53,216 nucleotides of DNA from a bacterium (GTDB lineage: Bacteria; Bacteroidota; Bacteroidia; Bacteroidales; Muribaculaceae). Under the pieces are notes generated by a model. That model made no database searches and was not told the origin of the DNA. It was given only the letters and a program-made list of their open reading frames with translations. The position numbers and the translations under genes are program-made. Within the stretch, counting starts at the first letter, position 1. Each line of letters starts with the position of its first letter. This document shows positions 34,688 to 43,021 of this stretch, piece after piece. The stretch covers positions 1-53,216 of the forward strand of contig SFVH01000004.1 of assembly GCA_004561555.1 (NCBI GenBank), read 5' to 3'.

Positions 34688-35307
34688 TGGAAGTTGCAGT
34701 ATTAAATATCAAAGGAGAAGACACCGGACGCAAGGTGACTCTCAACGATAGCGTTTTTGCTATCGAACCCAACGAGCACGTTGTTTACTTGGATGTTAAG
34801 CAATATTTGGCAAACAAGCGTCAAGGCACTCACAAATCAAAAGAAAGAAGCGAAGTGTCAGGCTCTACTCGTAAGCTCCACAAGCAAAAAGGCGGCGGCG
34901 GCTCGCGTATTGGTGACATCAACTCGCCGGTTCTTGTCGGTGGTGGTCGCATCTTCGGTCCGCGTCCTCGCTCTTACGAATTCAAACTCAACAAGAAGGT
35001 TAAGGACTTGGCTCGCAAGTCTGCTCTCTCGGCTAAGGCTCAAGCCGATGCCATCATCGTGGTTGAAGATCTCAATTTTGATGCTCCGAAAACCAAAGAA
35101 TTCGTAAATTTTGCTAAAAATATTAAAGTAGCCGGCAAGCGTACTGTTTTCGTTTTAGCAAATGAAAATAAAAACGTATATTTGTCAGCTCGAAATTTGC
35201 CCGATGCTGAAATTGTAACTGCTTCGAGCTTAAACACATACAAAATTATGAACAATCGTTCGCTCGTTTTGTGTGAAAGCAGCGTGGCAGTGATTAACGA
35301 ATTTTAA
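34687..35307 (+). CDS. rplD: 50S ribosomal protein L4 (uL4)
   Basis: The 206-residue protein has the exit-tunnel extension rich in R, K and G (STRKLHKQKGGGGSRIGD). The globular domain ends with ASSLNTYKIMNNRSLVL. L4 controls the S10 operon in Gammaproteobacteria, but no such leader is evident before rpsJ here. Confidence 0.97.
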   Translation: MEVAVLNIKGEDTGRKVTLNDSVFAIEPNEHVVYLDVKQYLANKRQGTHKSKERSEVSGSTRKLHKQKGGGGSRIGDINSPVLVGGGRIFGPRPRSYEFKLNKKVKDLARKSALSAKAQADAIIVVEDLNFDAPKTKEFVNFAKNIKVAGKRTVFVLANENKNVYLSARNLPDAEIVTASSLNTYKIMNNRSLVLCESSVAVINEF

Positions 35308-35311
35308 GAAG

Positions 35312-35318
35312 AAGGAGG
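35312..35318 (+). promoter_or_regulatory. Unusually strong Shine-Dalgarno sequence before rplW
   Basis: AAGGAGG ends 7 nt before the rplW ATG, complementary to the usual 16S 3' end at an ideal distance. Nearly all other starts in this operon lack such a site, as is usual in Bacteroidetes. Confidence 0.75.
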
Positions 35319-35325
35319 ATAAAAA

Positions 35326-35616
35326 ATGGAAATAATGATCAAACCGATTGTTACAGAAAAAGCAACCGCAACTTCAGAAAAGTTGAATTGCTACACATTT
35401 CGCGTATCTCCGGATGCCAACAAAGAGCAAATTAAGAAGCTTGTTCAGAGCATGTATGGCGTGAAAGTTGTATCGGTTAACACTTGCAACTTCGACGGCA
35501 AAAGAAAGCAGCGTTACACTAAAAGCGGCTTGCTTCGCGGCAAAATGTCTGCGTTCAAGAAGGCTTATGTGAAAGTTGCTGAAGGTGAAACTATAGATTT
35601 TTATAGCAATATTTAG
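35326..35616 (+). CDS. rplW: 50S ribosomal protein L23 (uL23)
   Basis: The 96-residue protein sits beside the polypeptide exit and docks SRP and trigger factor. It starts MEIMIKPIVTEKATA, with GVKVVSVNT in the middle. It is the only operon gene with a near-perfect Shine-Dalgarno sequence. Confidence 0.97.
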   Translation: MEIMIKPIVTEKATATSEKLNCYTFRVSPDANKEQIKKLVQSMYGVKVVSVNTCNFDGKRKQRYTKSGLLRGKMSAFKKAYVKVAEGETIDFYSNI

Positions 35617-35624
35617 TATAGAAA

Positions 35625-36449
35625 ATGGCAGTAAGAAAATTGAAGCCCACAACACCGGGGCAAAGACACAAAGTTATTGGTGTATTTGATGATATCACTG
35701 CTCGTACACCAGAGAAGTCTCTTACAGTCGGCAAACGTTCCACAGGCGGACGTAACCAAGAAGGCCACCGCACCACTCGCTACGTGGGCGGCGGTCACAA
35801 GCGCAAATATCGCTTCATCGACTTTAAGAGAGTGAAAGACGGTGTGCCCGCAACCGTTAAGTCAATAGAGTATGATCCGAACCGCTCGGCTCGCATCGCT
35901 TTGCTCTATTATGCTGACGGGGCAAAGGCATACATAATTGCACCCAACGGATTGCAAGTTGGCTCTACAGTTATGAGCGGAGAGGACGCCGCACCAGAAG
36001 TGGGGAACGCTCTTCCGCTAAGCAAAATACCTGTTGGTACTTTAATTCATAACATCGAGCTTCGTCCCGGACAAGGAGCGTTTATGGTGCGCTCTGCCGG
36101 CACGTTTGCACAGTTGACTTCTCGCGAAGGCGATTACGTAATTATCAAATTGCCTTCGGGTGAAACCCGCAAAGTATTGGCGACTTGTAAAGCAACAGTA
36201 GGAGTAGTAGGTAACTCCGACCACGCATTGGAACGCAGCGGTAAAGCCGGACGTTCTCGCTGGTTGGGTCGCCGTCCTCGCAACCGCGGTGTCGTAATGA
36301 ACCCGGTTGATCACCCCATGGGTGGTGGTGAAGGACGCGCTTCCGGAGGTCATCCTCGCTCGCGCAAAGGCTTGTACTCTAAAGGTCTCAAGACCCGTGC
36401 GCCTAAGAAGCATTCTTCTAAGTACATCATTGAAAGAAGGAAAAAGTAA
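35625..36449 (+). CDS. rplB: 50S ribosomal protein L2 (uL2)
   Basis: The 274-residue protein is needed for subunit joining and peptidyl transfer. The conserved C-terminal NPVDHPMGGGEGR with its histidine is present. It follows rplW after 8 nt. Confidence 0.98.
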   Translation: MAVRKLKPTTPGQRHKVIGVFDDITARTPEKSLTVGKRSTGGRNQEGHRTTRYVGGGHKRKYRFIDFKRVKDGVPATVKSIEYDPNRSARIALLYYADGAKAYIIAPNGLQVGSTVMSGEDAAPEVGNALPLSKIPVGTLIHNIELRPGQGAFMVRSAGTFAQLTSREGDYVIIKLPSGETRKVLATCKATVGVVGNSDHALERSGKAGRSRWLGRRPRNRGVVMNPVDHPMGGGEGRASGGHPRSRKGLYSKGLKTRAPKKHSSKYIIERRKK

Positions 36450-36469
36450 ACTGTTAAAGAGTAAAAATT

Positions 36470-36739
36470 ATGAGTCGATCATTAAAAAAAGGCCCATACA
36501 TCAGCGTGAAACTCGACAAGAAGGTCGCTGCTATGGAAGCTTCCGGCAAAAAATCTGTTATCAAGACTTGGAGCCGCGCTTCTATGATTGCTCCGGAATT
36601 TGTAGGTCACACGTTTGCTGTGCATAATGGAAATAAATTTATCCCGGTTTATGTTACCGAAAACATGGTAGGTCACAAGTTGGGCGAATTTGCTCCCACT
36701 CGTATCTTCCGTGGTCATGCAGGCAACAAGAAAAAATAA
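36470..36739 (+). CDS. rpsS: 30S ribosomal protein S19 (uS19)
   Basis: The 89-residue protein of the 30S head starts MSRSLKKGPYIS and contains FVGHTFAVHNGNKFIPVYV and KLGEFAPTR, all family hallmarks. Confidence 0.98.
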   Translation: MSRSLKKGPYISVKLDKKVAAMEASGKKSVIKTWSRASMIAPEFVGHTFAVHNGNKFIPVYVTENMVGHKLGEFAPTRIFRGHAGNKKK

Positions 36740-36788
36740 CAGGGCCAAGGGATAATAACTGTTACGAAATAAAAAAGAATTAAATACA

Positions 36789-37202
36789 ATGGGTGTAAGA
36801 AAAAGAAACTCAGCCGAAAAAATCAAAGAAGCCAAGAAGGTGGTTTACGGCGCTAAATTGCGCAACGTGCCTTCTTCGCCTCGCAAAATGCGCTATGTAG
36901 CCGATATGGTTCGTGGCATGGAGGTGTTCAAAGCTTTGGGCGTGCTTAAGTTCTCCAACAAAGAAGCAGCTGCCAAAGTGGAGAAATTGCTCCGCTCGGC
37001 AATCGCCAATTGGGAACAAAAGAACGAACGTAAGGCAGAAAACGGCGAACTCTACGTTACCACAATTTTCGTAGACCCCGCTCCTATGTTGAAGCGTCTT
37101 CGCACTGCTCCTCAAGGTCGCGGCTACAGAATTCGCAAACGTTCAAACCACGTTACATTGTTCATCGGTACTAAAGAAACTAACGCTAAAAAGGAAGCAT
37201 AA
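36789..37202 (+). CDS. rplV: 50S ribosomal protein L22 (uL22)
   Basis: The 137-residue protein's beta-hairpin (LKRLRTAPQGRGYRIRKR) lines the exit tunnel, where macrolide-resistance mutations occur in other species; it appears intact. A 49-nt gap precedes it and rpsC follows after 3 nt. Confidence 0.97.
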   Translation: MGVRKRNSAEKIKEAKKVVYGAKLRNVPSSPRKMRYVADMVRGMEVFKALGVLKFSNKEAAAKVEKLLRSAIANWEQKNERKAENGELYVTTIFVDPAPMLKRLRTAPQGRGYRIRKRSNHVTLFIGTKETNAKKEA

Positions 37203-37205
37203 GAC

Positions 37206-37940
37206 ATGGGACAGAAAGTTAATCCAATCAGCAATCGCTTAGGTATCATCAGAGGTTGGGACTCCAACTGGTATGGTGGCAGAAAATACGGTGATTCTTT
37301 GCTTGAGGACTCTAAGCTCCGCAAGTATCTTAGTGCTCGCCTTGCAAAAGCCAGCGTTTCACGTATCGTCATCGAACGCACTTTGAAGCTCATCACTATC
37401 ACTGTTTGCACCAATCGTCCGGGTATGATTATCGGTAAAGGTGGTCAAGAAGTTGATAAGCTCAAAGAGGAATTAAAGAAAATCACCGACAAAGATGTGC
37501 AAATCAACATCTTTGAAGTTAAACGTCCGGAAGTCGACGCTCAATTGGTGGCAAACAACATTGCTCGCCAAATCGAGGGCAAAATCGCCTATCGTCGCGC
37601 CGTAAAGATGGCAGTAGCAGGCACTATGCGTGCCGGCGCTGAAGGCATCAAGGTGCAAGTGAGCGGCCGCTTGAACGGCGCCGAAATGGCTCGTTCGGAG
37701 ATGTTTAAGGAAGGTCGTACACCGCTCCACACTCTTCGTGCCGACATCGACTACGCTTTGGTTGAAGCTCTCACCAAGGTGGGTATCATCGGTATCAAGG
37801 TTTGGATTTGCCGCGGTGAAATCTACGGCAAGAAAGATTTGGCTCCTTCGTTTGCCTCTACTGGCAAGGAAGCTCGCGGCGGCAACGGTGCTCCGCGCGG
37901 CAAGAAGGGTGGATTCCGCGAGAAGAAAAACAATCGTTAA
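37206..37940 (+). CDS. rpsC: 30S ribosomal protein S3 (uS3)
   Basis: The 244-residue protein has a type II KH domain with GMIIGKGGQEVDKL, part of the mRNA entry channel. The C-terminal S3 domain is followed by a basic glycine-rich tail. Confidence 0.98.
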   Translation: MGQKVNPISNRLGIIRGWDSNWYGGRKYGDSLLEDSKLRKYLSARLAKASVSRIVIERTLKLITITVCTNRPGMIIGKGGQEVDKLKEELKKITDKDVQINIFEVKRPEVDAQLVANNIARQIEGKIAYRRAVKMAVAGTMRAGAEGIKVQVSGRLNGAEMARSEMFKEGRTPLHTLRADIDYALVEALTKVGIIGIKVWICRGEIYGKKDLAPSFASTGKEARGGNGAPRGKKGGFREKKNNR

Positions 37941-37961
37941 TCGAATTGAAATCAGAGAACA

Positions 37962-38393
37962 ATGTTACAACCAAAGAAAACAAAATTCAGAAGACAGCAA
38001 AAAGGCCGCATGAAGGGCTTAGCTCATCGCGGCAATCAGCTTGCTTTTGGTTCGTTCGGCATAAAATCGCTCGAATCTAAATGGATTACGGGTCGTCAGA
38101 TAGAAGCAGCGCGTGTGGCAGTGACTCGCTACATGCAACGCCAGGGTCAAATATGGATTCGTATCTTCCCGGACAAGCCAATCACCAAGAAGCCTGCCGA
38201 AGTGCGTATGGGTAAAGGTAAAGGTAACCCCGAAGGATTCGTTTCTCCAATCACTCCGGGACGTATCATTATCGAAGTGGAAGGCGTAAGCTATGACGTG
38301 GCTAAAGAGGCTCTCCGTCTCGCCGCTCAAAAACTTCCGGTGACCACCAAGTTTGTAGTAAGACGTGATTATGATCCAACTCAAAACGTGTAA
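37962..38393 (+). CDS. rplP: 50S ribosomal protein L16 (uL16)
   Basis: The 143-residue protein begins MLQPKKTKFRRQQKGR and has RIFPDKPITKKPAEVRMGKG. It helps position A-site tRNA. Confidence 0.98.
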   Translation: MLQPKKTKFRRQQKGRMKGLAHRGNQLAFGSFGIKSLESKWITGRQIEAARVAVTRYMQRQGQIWIRIFPDKPITKKPAEVRMGKGKGNPEGFVSPITPGRIIIEVEGVSYDVAKEALRLAAQKLPVTTKFVVRRDYDPTQNV

Positions 38394-38401
38394 TTTAGGA
38401 T

Positions 38402-38599
38402 ATGAAGAAGGCAGAAATTAAAGAGATGGCCACCAAAGATTTGCGTGACCGCTTGGAAGCAGCAGAGAAGGAATACCTTCAAACTAAAGTCAATCACTCA
38501 ATCTCTCCCCTCGACAATCCGTCGAAAATCACATCAGACAGACGAATGATTGCACGCATGAAAACAGAGTTGCGTTCCAGAGAACTTAACGAAAAATAA
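38402..38599 (+). CDS. rpmC: 50S ribosomal protein L29 (uL29)
   Basis: The 65-residue two-helix protein near the exit tunnel has a conserved DNPSKITSDRRMIARMKTEL core. Confidence 0.96.
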   Translation: MKKAEIKEMATKDLRDRLEAAEKEYLQTKVNHSISPLDNPSKITSDRRMIARMKTELRSRELNEK

Positions 38600-38610
38600 T
38601 CCCATAGGCA

Positions 38611-38871
38611 ATGGAAGAAAAAAGAAATTTACGTAAAGAAAGAGTTGGGGTTGTTTCCAGCAACAAGGGTGATAAGACTATCACCGTGTCGGTGAAGTGG
38701 AAAGAAAAACACCCGATTTATGGTAAATTCGTTAACAAAACGAAAAAATACCATGCCCATGACGAGAAAAACGAGTGCAATATAGGCGATACCGTACGTT
38801 TGCAAGAGACTCGTCCGCTGAGCAAAACCAAGAGATGGAGATTAGTAGAAATCATTGAAAAAGCTAAATAA
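38611..38871 (+). CDS. rpsQ: 30S ribosomal protein S17 (uS17)
   Basis: The 86-residue OB-fold protein shows RKERVGVVSSNKGDKTITV and RLQETRPLSKTKRWRLVEI. It ends 2 nt before rplN. Confidence 0.97.
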   Translation: MEEKRNLRKERVGVVSSNKGDKTITVSVKWKEKHPIYGKFVNKTKKYHAHDEKNECNIGDTVRLQETRPLSKTKRWRLVEIIEKAK

Positions 38872-38873
38872 TC

Positions 38874-39239
38874 ATGATACAGACTGAATCACGATTGACT
38901 GTAGCGGATAACAGCGGCGCCAAAGAGGTGCTCTGTATCCACGTTTTAGGCGGCACAGGTCGCAGATATGCTTCGGTGGGCGATATCATCGTTGTTACGG
39001 TGAAGAGCGCCATCCCATCATCTGACGTGAAGAAGGGCACTGTGTCAAAAGCCGTTGTCGTTCGTACAAAGAAGGAAATCCGTCGTGCTGACGGCTCTTA
39101 TATTCGTTTCGACGACAATGCATGTGTGTTATTGAAAAATGACGGTGATATCCGCGGTAGCCGTATCTTCGGCCCGGTGGCTCGCGAACTTCGTGCCACC
39201 AACATGAAGATCGTTTCCCTCGCACCGGAAGTGCTTTAA
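38874..39239 (+). CDS. rplN: 50S ribosomal protein L14 (uL14)
   Basis: The 121-residue protein starts MIQTESRLTVADNSGAKEV and ends KIVSLAPEVL, contacting the 30S subunit at bridge B8. Length is standard. Confidence 0.98.
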   Translation: MIQTESRLTVADNSGAKEVLCIHVLGGTGRRYASVGDIIVVTVKSAIPSSDVKKGTVSKAVVVRTKKEIRRADGSYIRFDDNACVLLKNDGDIRGSRIFGPVARELRATNMKIVSLAPEVL

Positions 39240-39260
39240 TCAAGTAATCACTAAACAGTA

Positions 39261-39578
39261 ATGAGCAAATTACATATCAAAAAAGGCGATATCGTTTATG
39301 TTAATGCCGGCGAAGATAAAGGTAAAACCGGCCGCGTGCTCCGCGTCTTGGTGACGAAGAGCAAAGCTGTCGTTGAAGGCATTAATATCGTGTCGAAGAG
39401 CGCTAAGCCGAGTGCTAAGCACCCGCAAGGCGGCATCATCAAAATGGAAGCTCCCATCCACATCTCTAACCTTAACCCGGTGGACAAAAACGGCAAGCCG
39501 ACTCGCATCGGTCGTCGCAAAAACGATGAGGGCAAAACAGTACGTTACTCTAAAAATACAGGAGAGGAGATTAAGTAA
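39261..39578 (+). CDS. rplX: 50S ribosomal protein L24 (uL24)
   Basis: The 105-residue assembly-initiator protein has an N-terminal KOW motif (KKGDIVYVNAGEDKGKTGRV). Its TAATG stop overlaps the rplE start. Confidence 0.97.
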   Translation: MSKLHIKKGDIVYVNAGEDKGKTGRVLRVLVTKSKAVVEGINIVSKSAKPSAKHPQGGIIKMEAPIHISNLNPVDKNGKPTRIGRRKNDEGKTVRYSKNTGEEIK

Positions 39579-40120
39579 TGAGCAGCACAACTCTTAAAAA
39601 AGACTATACTGAAAGAATCGTACCGGCTCTGGAGAAAGAGTTTAACTACTCTTCAGTGATGCAAGTGCCCCGCCTGACCAAGATTGTCATCAATCAAGGT
39701 CTCGGCGATGCCACTGCCGACAAAAAAATCATTGAAACTGCAATCAATGAATTGACAGCCATCACCGGTCAAAAAGCTGTAGCAACACTTTCGAAGAAGG
39801 ACATTTCTAACTTCAAGGTGCGTAAGAAAATGCCGATTGGCGTGCGCGTCACTCTTCGTCGCGAGAGAATGTATGAATTCCTCGAACGTCTCGTGCGCAT
39901 TGCTTTGCCGCGTATTCGCGACTTCAAAGGCATCGAAAGCAAACTCGATGGTCGCGGTAACTATACCCTTGGCATCACCGAGCAAATCATCTTCCCGGAA
40001 ATCAACATCGACAGCATCTCAAAATTGATGGGTATGAACATCACTTTTGTTACCACTGCGAAAACCGACGAAGAAGGATTCGCTTTGTTGAAACAATTCG
40101 GCTTACCGTTTAAACGCTAA
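39578..40120 (+). CDS. rplE: 50S ribosomal protein L5 (uL5)
   Basis: The 180-residue 5S rRNA-binding protein has conserved PRLTKIVINQGLG and KMPIGVRVTLR. In E. coli the S8 repressor site overlaps the start of this cistron; here the start overlaps rplX with no room for a leader. Confidence 0.98.
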   Translation: MSSTTLKKDYTERIVPALEKEFNYSSVMQVPRLTKIVINQGLGDATADKKIIETAINELTAITGQKAVATLSKKDISNFKVRKKMPIGVRVTLRRERMYEFLERLVRIALPRIRDFKGIESKLDGRGNYTLGITEQIIFPEINIDSISKLMGMNITFVTTAKTDEEGFALLKQFGLPFKR

Positions 40121-40131
40121 AACAACAGACA

Positions 40132-40431
40132 ATGGCAAAAGAATCAATGAAGGCACGCGAAGTGAAGCGTGCTCGCCTCGTGGCCAAATATGCACAAAAG
40201 CGTGCTGAACTTAAGAAAATCGTCAACACAGGTGACCCTGCCGACGCTTTCGAAGCAGCACAAAAGCTTCAAGCACTCCCGAAAAATGCAAATCCTATTC
40301 GTTTGCACAACCGTTGCTCAATCACCGGTCGTCCGAAAGGATATATGCGTCAATTCGGCATTTCCAGAATTCAATTCCGTGAAATGGCTTCTGCAGGCTT
40401 AATCCCGGGCGTGAAGAAGGCAAGCTGGTAA
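40132..40431 (+). CDS. rpsN: 30S ribosomal protein S14, zinc-free long form (uS14)
   Basis: The 99-residue length and the C-terminal NRCSITGRPKGYMRQFGISR identify the C-minus form. Only one cysteine remains, so it does not carry the CxxC-x-CxxC zinc ribbon of the short form. Confidence 0.97.
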   Translation: MAKESMKAREVKRARLVAKYAQKRAELKKIVNTGDPADAFEAAQKLQALPKNANPIRLHNRCSITGRPKGYMRQFGISRIQFREMASAGLIPGVKKASW

Positions 40432-40512
40432 TAGCATTTATTCACGAGCGAATACAACAAAGAGTATTAAATATTGTCCGGCTTATCCGGATCAATTTAA
40501 ACAAATAATTTT
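40432..40512 (+). promoter_or_regulatory. 81-nt rpsN-rpsH spacer with hairpin, candidate S8 leader
   Basis: This is the third-largest gap in the operon. It contains TCCGG-CTTAT-CCGGA, extended by ATTG and CAAT (about 40474-40497), just before rpsH. It lacks a strong following T-run, so it does not look like a terminator. S8 is an autogenous repressor in E. coli; binding here is inference. Confidence 0.4.
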
Positions 40513-40911
40513 ATGACTGATCCAATAGCAGATTATTTGACAAGATTGAGGAACGCAATCAAGGCACAACACAGAGTGGTGGAAGTGCCTGCCTCAAGAT
40601 TGAAAAAAGAGATTACAAAAATTCTCTTTGAAAAGGGCTATATTCTCAACTACAAGTTTGTAGAAGGAGAAGTGCCGGGTGGTACAATCAAGATTGCCTT
40701 GAAGTATGACCCCGTTGACAAAGTCAACGCCATCAAGTGTTTAAAACGCGTGTCTCGCCCGGGCTTGCGCCAATATACGGGCTACAAAGACATGCCTCGT
40801 GTGTTGAACGGACTTGGCATCGCCATTCTTTCCACCTCTAAGGGTATCATGACCAACAAAGAGGCTTTAGTGCAAAAGATTGGTGGCGAAGTATTGTGTT
40901 ACATCTATTAA
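40513..40911 (+). CDS. rpsH: 30S ribosomal protein S8 (uS8)
   Basis: The 132-residue primary 16S-binding protein has TDPIADYLTRLRNA at the N-terminus and STSKGIMTNKEA near the C-terminus. Confidence 0.98.
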   Translation: MTDPIADYLTRLRNAIKAQHRVVEVPASRLKKEITKILFEKGYILNYKFVEGEVPGGTIKIALKYDPVDKVNAIKCLKRVSRPGLRQYTGYKDMPRVLNGLGIAILSTSKGIMTNKEALVQKIGGEVLCYIY

Positions 40912-40914
40912 TGT

Positions 40915-40921
40915 GGGAGGA
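40915..40921 (+). promoter_or_regulatory. Shine-Dalgarno-like site before rplF
   Basis: GGGAGGA lies 8 nt before the rplF ATG. It is the second strong anti-16S match in the operon and weaker than that of rplW. Confidence 0.6.
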
Positions 40922-40929
40922 ACTGAAGA

Positions 40930-41484
40930 ATGTCAAGAATTGGTAAAGCTCCTATAGCCATTCCTGCCGGAGTGACAGTGAATGTAGCCAACAACGAAGT
41001 AAGTGTAAAAGGTCCTAAAGGACAATTGAGCCAAGTATTCCACGATGATATCACCGTAAAGGTTGAAGATGGTCATGTAGTAGTGACTCGTCCGAGCGAC
41101 GACATCGAGCACCGTTCACACCATGGTCTTGTACGCGCCTTAATCAACAACATGGTTGTAGGCGTATCCGAAGGCTACAAGAAAGAAATGGAATTGGTGG
41201 GTGTAGGTTATCGTGCTTCAGCTCAAGGTCAAGTGCTTGAGCTTTCTTTGGGCTACTCCCATGCTATATATTTCAAGCTTCCTGCTGAAGTGAAGGTTGA
41301 AGCAAAAACTGAGAGAAATAAAAACCCGTTGATTACGCTTGAATCGTGCGACAAGCAACTTCTTGGTCAAGTGTGCGCTAAGATACGCAGCCTCCGCAAG
41401 CCGGAGCCTTACAAAGGTAAAGGTATCAAGTTTGTTGGTGAAATCATTCGTCGTAAGTCAGGTAAATCGGCAAGTGCTAAATAA
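40930..41484 (+). CDS. rplF: 50S ribosomal protein L6 (uL6)
   Basis: The 184-residue duplicated-fold protein starts MSRIGKAPIAIPAGV. The conserved C-terminal RKPEPYKGKGI is near the sarcin-ricin loop contact. Confidence 0.98.
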   Translation: MSRIGKAPIAIPAGVTVNVANNEVSVKGPKGQLSQVFHDDITVKVEDGHVVVTRPSDDIEHRSHHGLVRALINNMVVGVSEGYKKEMELVGVGYRASAQGQVLELSLGYSHAIYFKLPAEVKVEAKTERNKNPLITLESCDKQLLGQVCAKIRSLRKPEPYKGKGIKFVGEIIRRKSGKSASAK

Positions 41485-41499
41485 TAAATCAACACGATT

Positions 41500-41841
41500 A
41501 TGGTAACGAAGCAAGAAAGAAGAAATAAAATCAAAACACGCATTCGTGGCAAAGTGTCGGGCACTGCCGAACGTCCTCGTATGACTGTGTTCAGAAGTAA
41601 CAAGCAAATCTATGTACAACTTGTAGACGATAGCGAAGGCAAGACTTTGGTTTCAGCATCGTCGAAGGGTATGGAAGAAGGCACTAAGACGGAATTGGCA
41701 GCAAAAGTGGGTCAAGCAATTGCTGAAAAGGCTCTCGCTGCCGGCATCACTGAAGTGGTGTTTGACCGTAACGGCTATTTGTTCCATGGTAGAGTAAAAT
41801 CATTGGCTGACGCTGCTCGCAATGGCGGACTTAAATTTTAA
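41500..41841 (+). CDS. rplR: 50S ribosomal protein L18 (uL18)
   Basis: The 113-residue 5S rRNA-binding protein has RPRMTVFRSNKQIYVQLVDD and the C-terminal FDRNGYLFHGRVKSLADAAR. Confidence 0.98.
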   Translation: MVTKQERRNKIKTRIRGKVSGTAERPRMTVFRSNKQIYVQLVDDSEGKTLVSASSKGMEEGTKTELAAKVGQAIAEKALAAGITEVVFDRNGYLFHGRVKSLADAARNGGLKF

Positions 41842-41846
41842 AAGAA

Positions 41847-42365
41847 ATGGCAAAGAAGAATAACAGAGTAAAATCGACAAACGATATCGAATTGAAAGAC
41901 CGTTTGGTAGCCATCAACCGTGTTACTAAGGTAACAAAGGGTGGTCGCGCTTTCAGCTTCTCGGCAATTGTTGTGGTCGGCAACGAAAACGGCATCGTCG
42001 GCTGGGGCTTGGGAAAAGCCAATGAGGTCACTGCAGCTATCGCCAAAGGCGTTGAAGCAGCTAAAAAGAATCTTATCCGCGTGCCGGTGCACAAAGGCAC
42101 TATCCCTCACGAACAAGCAAGCAAATTCGGTGGCTCACGCGTCATCCTTCGTCCCGCCTCTCAAGGTTCGGGCTTGAAGGCCGGTGGTGCAATGCGTGCC
42201 GTGCTTGAAAGCGTGGGTGTGACCGACGTGCTCGCAAAGTCTAAAGGTAGCTCTAACCCTCACAACTTGGTGAAGGCTACATTTAACGCCTTAGACGAAA
42301 TGCGTAGCCCGATGCAAGTGGCTCAAAACCGTGGTGTGTCGTTGGATGTAGTGTTTAATGGTTAA
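41847..42365 (+). CDS. rpsE: 30S ribosomal protein S5 (uS5)
   Basis: The 172-residue protein has a dsRNA-binding-like N-domain (VTKGGRAFSFSAIVVVG) and an S5 C-domain (SKGSSNPHNLVKATFNAL). It is part of the accuracy centre and the mRNA helicase site. Confidence 0.98.
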   Translation: MAKKNNRVKSTNDIELKDRLVAINRVTKVTKGGRAFSFSAIVVVGNENGIVGWGLGKANEVTAAIAKGVEAAKKNLIRVPVHKGTIPHEQASKFGGSRVILRPASQGSGLKAGGAMRAVLESVGVTDVLAKSKGSSNPHNLVKATFNALDEMRSPMQVAQNRGVSLDVVFNG

Positions 42366-42376
42366 AAATGATGGTC

Positions 42377-42556
42377 ATGGCAACTATTAAGATTAAGCAA
42401 ACGAAGAGCAGAATCAACTGCCCTGCTGTGCAAAAGAAGACTCTTGACGCACTTGGATTGAGAAAAATGAATCAAGTAGTGGAGAAGGAAGCTACTCCGC
42501 AAATCTTGGGTATGGTTAAACGAGTTCGTCACCTTGTAGAAGTAACGAACGCTTAA
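42377..42556 (+). CDS. rpmD: 50S ribosomal protein L30 (uL30)
   Basis: The 59-residue product from the ATG at 42377 has the family start MATIKIKQTKSRINC and core ALGLRKMNQVV. Two further ATGs (42368, 42371) would add three residues; the internal one fits homologue starts best. Confidence 0.95.
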   Translation: MATIKIKQTKSRINCPAVQKKTLDALGLRKMNQVVEKEATPQILGMVKRVRHLVEVTNA

Positions 42557-42570
42557 AAACGATAAAGATT

Positions 42571-43017
42571 ATGGATTTAAGTAATTTGCAACCGGCAGTA
42601 GGCTCAACATCTTCTCGCAGAAGAATCGGTCGCGGTCCGGGTTCAGGTATGGGCGGAACTTCTACTCGCGGTCACAAAGGCGCAAAGCAACGTTCGGGCT
42701 ACTCTCGCAAGATTGGCTTTGAAGGTGGTCAAATGCCTTTGCAACGTCGTGTGCCGAAGTTCGGTTTTAAAAACATTAACCGTGTAGAGTATAAAGCCAT
42801 CAATGTAGAGCTCCTTGAGAAGTTGGCTCAAGCTAAAAATCTCGAAACTATCGGCATTGAGGAATTAACCGCTGCAGGCTTCATTTCAGGTAGCCAAAAA
42901 GTGAAAATCTTGGGCAACGGCGCTATCACCGTAAAGGTGGCAGTGAAGGCTCACGCTTTCTCCAAGAAGGCTGAAGAATTGATTGTTGCAGCCGGTGGCT
43001 CTGTAGAAAAACTCTAA
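42571..43017 (+). CDS. rplO: 50S ribosomal protein L15 (uL15)
   Basis: The 148-residue protein has the glycine-rich basic N-terminus (RRIGRGPGSGMGGTSTRGHK) that threads the 23S core and a globular C-domain ending GGSVEKL. secY follows after 4 nt. Confidence 0.98.
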   Translation: MDLSNLQPAVGSTSSRRRIGRGPGSGMGGTSTRGHKGAKQRSGYSRKIGFEGGQMPLQRRVPKFGFKNINRVEYKAINVELLEKLAQAKNLETIGIEELTAAGFISGSQKVKILGNGAITVKVAVKAHAFSKKAEELIVAAGGSVEKL

Positions 43018-43021
43018 AACG

